11,003 nt of DNA from Paenalcaligenes sp035301625 (lineage in GTDB: Bacteria; Pseudomonadota; Gammaproteobacteria; Burkholderiales; Burkholderiaceae_B), in assembly GCA_035301625.1 (NCBI GenBank), contig DATGTW010000080.1:1-11003 (forward strand), written 5' to 3'. Below the pieces are notes generated by a model. It searched no databases. It was not told the origin of the DNA and saw only the letters and a list, made by a program, of their open reading frames with translations. Made by a program: the position numbers and the translations under genes. Below are positions 7,098-11,003 of this stretch, one piece after another (positions within the stretch are counted from its first letter, which is position 1; every line of letters starts with the position of its first letter).

Positions 7098-7496
7098 ATG
7101 AGTCAATCCGAACAAAATGTCAGTTTGCCACCAATTCCAGCAAAGCGTTATTTTACTATTGGCGAGGTCAGCGAGCTTTGTGGGGTCAAACCTCATGTGC
7201 TGCGGTACTGGGAACAAGAGTTCACCCAACTACGTCCGGTCAAACGTCGTGGTAACCGACGTTATTATCAGCATCACGAGGTTTTGCTAATACGCCGCAT
7301 TCGGCATTTGTTGTATGACGAGGGGTTTACTATTAACGGAGCACGTAACCGTTTAGGTGACACCAGTGCACTAGAGCATAATCCTGAGGCTGCTGTACGA
7401 CTTAGTGGGCATGAATTGCAGCGGTTACGTAAAGACCTCAGTACCATCGAAGCAGATTTGACACAGGTATTAAAGCAGGTAGACATTGACTCATAG
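7098..7496 (+). CDS. MerR family transcriptional regulator
   Basis: This 132-residue protein has a MerR winged helix-turn-helix near residues 18-85: YFTIGEVSELCGVKPHVLRYWE, then the basic wing KRRGNRRYY (residues 49-57) and helices with IRRIRHLLYDEGFTINGARNRL. The C-terminal third is a short predicted coiled coil for dimerisation (LQRLRKDLSTIEADLTQVLKQV) with no sensor domain and only one Cys (residue 28), so it is not a typical metal-sensing MerR. This small MerR next to ihfA is a conserved neighbour in many beta- and gammaproteobacteria; its target is not known to me. Translation is probably coupled to ihfA: the gap is three bases, with GGAG at 7086-7089. Its 3' end overlaps the next gene by 11 bases. 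Confidence 0.93.
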   Translation: MSQSEQNVSLPPIPAKRYFTIGEVSELCGVKPHVLRYWEQEFTQLRPVKRRGNRRYYQHHEVLLIRRIRHLLYDEGFTINGARNRLGDTSALEHNPEAAVRLSGHELQRLRKDLSTIEADLTQVLKQVDIDS

Positions 7497-8340
7497 CAGT
7501 AAATCAAAATCAAAATCGCTGCGCGAGCATGCACTCGAGGCTTTGTTAATAAAAGATCCACTAATAAAATCTCAAGCGGTTCAAGAGATGCATGCTCAAA
7601 TCTCAATGCCCGTAGGTGCTGATGTAGATTTACAATGCACCGAGCAGGGGATACCTGGTCGCCCGGCAAAGCCTGATATTGTTGATCCCCGTCAGGTCAA
7701 ACAGCGCAGTATGCATACGACCGAGGGGCGGGCGGCTTTATTACATGCGTTGGCGCATATAGAATTTAACGCGATTAACTTGGCTTTGGATATTATTTGG
7801 CGCTACCCTGATTTGCCAAGCCAATTCTATGGTGATTGGCTGCAGGTGGCCTTTGAAGAGGTTTATCACTTTAACTTATTAGATGCTCATCTACAGAGCT
7901 TGGGGTTTGCATACGGTGATTTTCCAGCCCATGATGGCTTGTGGGATATGGCCGAGCGTACTTGTGATGATTTGATTGCTCGCTTAGCGATGGTGCCACG
8001 CACGCTCGAGGCGCGTGGCCTGGATGCTTGTCCGGTGATGCGTGATAAATTGGCACAGGCTGGAGACCAAGGGGCTGCTGATATTTTGGATATTATTTTA
8101 CGTGACGAGGTAGGGCATGTCGCGGCGGGTAACCGTTGGTATCGGTGGGCTTGTGCACAAAAAGCTGTTGATCCTGAACAGCAGTACCCTCAGTTAGCTA
8201 AAATCTATCGTGCGCCAAGATTCAGGGGGCCACTTAATATTGATGCACGCCGTGATGCTGGGTTTACCGAAACCGAGATTCAATATTTTATAAAGCAGCA
8301 TGCGGCGGATCATCGATCCTCTGAGCCACATAAGAATTAA
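7486..8340 (+). CDS. DUF455 ferritin-like putative diiron protein
   Basis: The product (284 residues) belongs to the DUF455 ferritin-like family. Candidate metal ligands fall in the pattern of a four-helix diiron site: Glu93 (HIEF), Glu125-x-x-His128 (FEEVYHF), Glu176 (RTLEARGLD) and Glu208-x-x-His211 (RDEVGHV). Diiron ferritin-like enzymes such as MiaE and COQ7 use a comparable set, but the substrate of this family is unknown to me. No signal peptide or membrane segment is seen. The family's conserved N-terminus (LREHALEALLIKDP) requires a start before residue 11. The only suitable codon is TTG at 7486, five bases after AGGT (7477-7480) and inside the merR end, so translation is likely coupled to merR. 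The last gene of the operon, it meets the next gene tail to tail with a 26-base gap. Confidence 0.87.
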   Translation: MTHSSKSKSKSLREHALEALLIKDPLIKSQAVQEMHAQISMPVGADVDLQCTEQGIPGRPAKPDIVDPRQVKQRSMHTTEGRAALLHALAHIEFNAINLALDIIWRYPDLPSQFYGDWLQVAFEEVYHFNLLDAHLQSLGFAYGDFPAHDGLWDMAERTCDDLIARLAMVPRTLEARGLDACPVMRDKLAQAGDQGAADILDIILRDEVGHVAAGNRWYRWACAQKAVDPEQQYPQLAKIYRAPRFRGPLNIDARRDAGFTETEIQYFIKQHAADHRSSEPHKN

Positions 8341-8366
8341 TAAAACTAAAAATTATTTTATAGTGG

Positions 8367-9905
8367 CTATTGTTGTGGCGGCGTCGTGTCTTTAGGTTCA
8401 TAGTCACCTAATGAGACCACGCGCCCCATAAACAGGATAGGGCCCTGGGGTTCGCTAGGATTGGGTTGGTCGCTGGATTCCAGAGTCATTTCAAAAAGTT
8501 GGCCTTCTTGAACTGTTTCCAAAACATCTTTGGTCAAGGTGACGGGTTGGTTTGGGTTAATTAAACCCAGTGAGCGCAATTCAGAATCATCCGCTGCTCG
8601 AGTCCATAAATGAACCTGTTCATTACCCTTGAGCTGGGTTGGCACTACTGGGGTTAATAGCACTTGTTGCTGTGGATCTACGCTCAGTACCCAGCCCGGC
8701 GTGGCACTATGCCCAGGGGCCTGCAAAACGGCACCTAACCGTGGGGCCATTTGAATGATCTCAATAGGAGGAGGTTTGGGTAAAAACATCCACGTAACTA
8801 GTCCTATTACCAAGAGCAAATTAACCAGCGAGAAAAATTTCCAATAAAAGGTTTGACGGCGCTGTAGCTGGCTCTCGGACTCGTTATCATGCTCATTATC
8901 GACGGTACTATTTTGTTCGTGAGTGGCACTTTTTGATGATTTTCCCGCTTGTTCTGGCTTTTCTGATTGTTCCGGCTTTTTAGGGGAGTACTCAGACTGG
9001 GTGCGAGACGCTTCTTTTTTAAGCATATTGGCAGGGATCGGTGTGCTATCCGTTCCTGATTTCACCGTAATAGGTTTTTCCCAATCTTTAATATCAGTTG
9101 GTTGGGCAATTGTTTGATTGGCCGCACGCTGCGGAACCGCCGGTAAATTAGGGAGCAACTGCACTCCCAGGCGTGCGCTCAGTGCAGAGACCCATTGCGT
9201 GTTTTCTGTTGCTGCTGGTAAAAGGTGACATAAGCCAGCACAAAGCATTTCCCAGCGCAATGTATCTTTAAGGGCTTTAGGGTCCTTTTGCCGGCGTTGC
9301 AATAAAGCCGAGATATTGTTATGAGGGCGCAAGCTTTCTATGCAGGCTTGGCCATTTTCTGTTTGCCAGTGTGTATCATTAATTTGCCAAGGGGAGAAAC
9401 GTAACGCCAAGTGATGGCACGCCTGCCATATTTGATTGTCCACATCAGGTTCCGAAATCCCGGTGTGCAATACACAAAGCTCTATGTTCCATGCAAATAA
9501 ATAACGTCCCACTAATAACTTTTGTTGCTCCTGAGTTAGCCCAAGGACAGCATTGGCAAAGGGATCTCTGGCATCTAATTGGCGCAACAAACTATCCAAG
9601 CCAAGAGCTTGTGCACGTTCGTAACGGGTTGAATCCAGTGCTTGGGCGAGTCGATAACGAAATATAGACATCATCCACCCAAGTGCGCTGCCTTGTTCTG
9701 GTCTGTACAAGTTGGCGTGCTGCCAAATCAGGGCAAAACCATCTTGAGTGAGTTGATCCGCGTGAGGTTGCTCAAATAAGCCACCAGCATAGCGCTGTAG
9801 CAATGGGCCATAAGTATTAATGAGTGCTTGCAAACCGCTTGGGTCTTTTCGCGCGCAGCGTTGTAAATGGGCGGCAACTGCAGAATCCGTGCTCACTGGG
9901 CTCAT
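8367..9905 (-). CDS. Fused ECF-type sigma factor / RskA-type transmembrane anti-sigma factor
   Basis: One uninterrupted frame (512 residues from ATG at 9905-9903; an upstream TTG at 9911 would add two) joins two proteins that are normally separate. Residues about 11-93 resemble ECF sigma region 2 (LQALINTYGPLLQRYAGGLF, IWQHANLYRPEQGSALGWMM). Residues 118-170 sit where region 4 belongs but the helix-turn-helix is poorly conserved. Residues about 183-249 align with the RskA/ChrR-like cytoplasmic anti-sigma domain (DPKALKDTLRWE, then WVSALSARLG). A charged low-complexity linker (about 253-350) leads to one membrane helix (353-375, WKFFSLVNLLLVIGLVTWMF). The outside part has the RskA C-terminal fold (GWVLSVD, VHLWTRA, LRSLGLI, FEMTLESSD, GPILFMG). 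Inferred topology is sigma part inside, RskA part outside. It may be a membrane-tethered sigma factor released by proteolysis, or a sigma relic kept as an adaptor. No clear ribosome site is visible, so the start is uncertain. Confidence 0.82.
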   Translation of the reverse strand: MSPVSTDSAVAAHLQRCARKDPSGLQALINTYGPLLQRYAGGLFEQPHADQLTQDGFALIWQHANLYRPEQGSALGWMMSIFRYRLAQALDSTRYERAQALGLDSLLRQLDARDPFANAVLGLTQEQQKLLVGRYLFAWNIELCVLHTGISEPDVDNQIWQACHHLALRFSPWQINDTHWQTENGQACIESLRPHNNISALLQRRQKDPKALKDTLRWEMLCAGLCHLLPAATENTQWVSALSARLGVQLLPNLPAVPQRAANQTIAQPTDIKDWEKPITVKSGTDSTPIPANMLKKEASRTQSEYSPKKPEQSEKPEQAGKSSKSATHEQNSTVDNEHDNESESQLQRRQTFYWKFFSLVNLLLVIGLVTWMFLPKPPPIEIIQMAPRLGAVLQAPGHSATPGWVLSVDPQQQVLLTPVVPTQLKGNEQVHLWTRAADDSELRSLGLINPNQPVTLTKDVLETVQEGQLFEMTLESSDQPNPSEPQGPILFMGRVVSLGDYEPKDTTPPQQ

Positions 9906-9934
9906 AGACAAAAATAAGGCTGTTTTAGAGGCAA

Positions 9935-9963
9935 AAAATAGGGTTTGACTTAATCAGTACCAA
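9935..9963 (-). promoter_or_regulatory. Possible promoter for the sigma/anti-sigma fusion gene
   Basis: On the minus strand TTGGTA (9963-9958) and TATTTT (9940-9935) are separated by 17 bases. Transcription would start near 9928, leaving a leader of about 20 bases. Its -35 lies inside the AGTACC/GGTACT inverted repeat, so a protein bound there could block it. Confidence 0.4.
9947..9959 (+). promoter_or_regulatory. Partial IscR type-1-like site
   Basis: GACT-TAATC-AGTA resembles the centre of the IscR type 1 site (GACT-N5-AGTC), with the AT-rich middle and one mismatch. The outer arms do not match. It overlaps the suf -35. It may be chance or part of a composite operator with the adjoining inverted repeat. 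Confidence 0.3.
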
Positions 9964-9972
9964 AGAGGTACT
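9956..9972. promoter_or_regulatory. Inverted-repeat operator candidate between divergent promoters
   Basis: AGTACC (9956-9961) and GGTACT (9967-9972) are perfect inverted repeats separated by five bases. The repeat fills most of the spacer of the rightward suf promoter, touches its -10, and covers the -35 of the leftward promoter. The adjacent Rrf2-family gene is the obvious candidate binder, giving autoregulation of suf and possibly control of the fusion gene. Confidence 0.55.
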
Positions 9973-10011
9973 ATATAGCTAATATTCAACTGGAAACGGC
10001 TAGCGGATATT

Positions 10012-10500
10012 ATGTTGCGCATTAGCAAAATCATTGACTACGGCACACTCGTACTGACCCATATGGGCCATAAACCGGACCGAATCTACAGCGCCTCTGA
10101 GCTCGCTCAGGCACTGGGTCTGGGGCAGCCCACCGTGAGTAAAGTGTTAAAGCTGCTCAATCAAAGCAACATTGTAGTCAGTACTCGGGGCGCACATGGC
10201 GGTTATAGCCTAGCACGACCCGCAGCAGATATCAGCATTGCACAAATAATTGACGCACTGGATGACCAGCCTTTTGGGTTGACCGAGTGTGTCGCTACGC
10301 CTGGGGCTTGCGCTGTTGAGCCTGACTGCCAAATACGTAGTAATTGGCAGGAAATTAGTGACATTGTACGCCGAACACTTGAAGATGTCAGCGTGGCGGA
10401 TATGCTTGCCCCCACCATTACTGAACACCCACTCACACACCAACCTGGCCCTATCAAGAGTCAGAGCGGTGAAAGCACATCTAATGTGGAGTTATCCTAA
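10012..10500 (+). CDS. Rrf2 family SUF system Fe-S cluster assembly regulator
   Basis: This 162-residue protein has the Rrf2 winged helix: MLRISKIIDYGTLVL, a helix-turn-helix near residues 26-50 (ASELAQALGLGQPTVSKVLK) and the wing TRGAHGGYSLARP (58-70). A dimerisation helix follows. Three Cys (93, 100, 106) with spacing C-x6-C-x5-C in LTECVATPGACAVEPDC are placed to bind an Fe-S cluster, as in IscR and the suf-linked regulators of Xanthomonas-type operons. It probably senses Fe-S status and represses the suf operon when clusters are plentiful. The tail after about residue 133 is polar and variable. ATG 10012 has a weak GCGGA ribosome site. Its TAA shares a base with the sufB ATG (TAATG), so the two are translationally coupled. 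The upstream promoter carries an inverted repeat likely to be its operator. Confidence 0.93.
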   Translation: MLRISKIIDYGTLVLTHMGHKPDRIYSASELAQALGLGQPTVSKVLKLLNQSNIVVSTRGAHGGYSLARPAADISIAQIIDALDDQPFGLTECVATPGACAVEPDCQIRSNWQEISDIVRRTLEDVSVADMLAPTITEHPLTHQPGPIKSQSGESTSNVELS

Positions 10501-11003
10501 TGAGTACAGTTAACGAACACCTTGATACTTTCCTCGATCGAGAATACGAGGCGGGGTTTGTTACCGACATTGAGTCAGTGGTGATTCCTAAGGGTTTGAA
10601 CGAGGACACCATACGCTTAATTTCAGCCAAAAAGAAAGAGCCCGAGTTTATGCTCGAATGGCGCTTGAATGCTTATCGGCAATGGTTGGAGATGACACCA
10701 CCGACATGGTCGGTAGTGGACTATCCACCTATTGATTTCCAAGAGATTAGCTATTACGCCGCCCCCAAGAGCAAAGAAGACGGTCCCAAGAGTTTGGATG
10801 AGGTTGATCCAGAATTACTGCGCACCTATGAAAAGCTCGGTGTCCCCCTACACGAATGGGAGCGCTTGGCCGGGGTAGCAGTAGATGCAGTCTTTGATTC
10901 TGTTTCGGTCGCGACTACTTTCCGCAAGCAGCTTGAGGAAATCGGCATTATCTTTTGCTCTTTCTCAGAGGCTGTGCGTGAATACCCCGAGCTTGTAAGA
11001 AAA
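10500..11003 (+). CDS. sufB: Fe-S cluster scaffold protein SufB (N-terminal part, truncated by window end)
   Basis: The first 168 residues of SufB are visible, out of roughly 480 in the family. The conserved N-terminus is present (DREYEAGFVTDIESVVIPKG; PEFMLEWRLNAYRQWLEM; ISYYAAPKSKE; LRTYEKLGVPLHEWERLAGV). SufB forms the SufBC2D scaffold in the cytoplasm, where Fe-S clusters are built with sulfur from SufS; its functional core lies beyond this window. ATG 10500 overlaps the Rrf2 stop by one base. The rest of the suf operon (sufC, sufD, sufS and others) is expected to the right but cannot be seen. The frame is open to the window edge. Confidence 0.96.
   Translation, partial: MSTVNEHLDTFLDREYEAGFVTDIESVVIPKGLNEDTIRLISAKKKEPEFMLEWRLNAYRQWLEMTPPTWSVVDYPPIDFQEISYYAAPKSKEDGPKSLDEVDPELLRTYEKLGVPLHEWERLAGVAVDAVFDSVSVATTFRKQLEEIGIIFCSFSEAVREYPELVRK

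Larger units (their letters stand above)
9945..9974 (+). promoter_or_regulatory. Promoter of the suf operon
   Basis: TTGACT (9945-9950) and TACTAT (9969-9974) are separated by 18 bases, and transcription would start around 9981, about 30 bases before the Rrf2 gene. The inverted repeat occupies the spacer, a classic repressor position. Confidence 0.6.

Noticed and set aside
7274..7669. 131-codon minus-strand frame across merR and DUF455
   Set aside because: It lies opposite two well-supported genes, has no recognisable motif and no ribosome site; it is a shadow of the plus-strand coding sequence.
8335..8366. AT-only inverted repeat (ATAAAA/TTTTAT) between the convergent DUF455 and sigma-fusion genes as a bidirectional terminator
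   Set aside because: The stem is six A-T pairs around a ten-base loop, too weak to call; AT-rich gaps form such repeats by chance.
8341..9911. Horizontal transfer or mobile element at the sigma-fusion gene
   Set aside because: I see no flanking repeats, integrase or tRNA, and base composition does not visibly differ from the neighbours.
10203..10457. Overlapping minus-strand frames across the Rrf2 gene
   Set aside because: They are antisense to a firmly identified gene and have no protein-like features.

Overview
The window looks like chromosomal core sequence from a proteobacterium. My best guess is a betaproteobacterium of the Burkholderiales, possibly a lower-GC Alcaligenaceae relative. 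This is inferred from the rpmI-rplT-pheS-pheT-ihfA-merR gene order, a ubiK-comM pair, a SUF operon led by an Rrf2 regulator, and a SigK/RskA-type sigma/anti-sigma protein. Genus-level placement is not possible from the sequence alone. I see no IS element, phage gene, CRISPR array, tRNA or rRNA.

Left part (1-2405, all +): the 3' end of an unrecognised, very charged helical protein closes with a strong intrinsic terminator. It is followed by ubiK (ubiquinone biosynthesis accessory factor) and comM (YifB-type AAA+ helicase linked to natural transformation).

Centre (about 2429-8340, all +): a good sigma70-like promoter at 2429-2458 starts a translation and nucleoid operon: rpmI (L35), rplT (L20), pheS and pheT (phenylalanyl-tRNA synthetase), ihfA (IHF alpha), a MerR-family regulator and a DUF455 ferritin-like protein. 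infC, the usual gene before rpmI, is not here. The 5' leader of rpmI can fold into two mutually exclusive structures around the Shine-Dalgarno sequence. A perfect 12-bp hairpin with a T-rich tail separates rplT from pheS and may act as an attenuator. A possible internal promoter lies between pheS and pheT. The last two genes overlap, and the DUF455 gene appears to start at TTG.

Right part (8367-11003): a single long gene on the minus strand encodes what looks like an ECF sigma factor fused to its own RskA-type transmembrane anti-sigma factor. The order is sigma region 2, a weak region 4, an anti-sigma domain, a charged linker, one membrane helix and an extracytoplasmic RskA C-terminal domain. 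This is the most unusual object in the window. It diverges from an Rrf2-family SUF regulator that overlaps the start codon of sufB by one base; sufB runs off the window. The roughly 100-bp divergent region has facing promoters and a perfect inverted repeat (AGTACC-N5-GGTACT) lying between the -35 and -10 of the suf promoter and over the -35 of the opposite promoter. One operator could therefore link iron-sulfur status to both transcripts.
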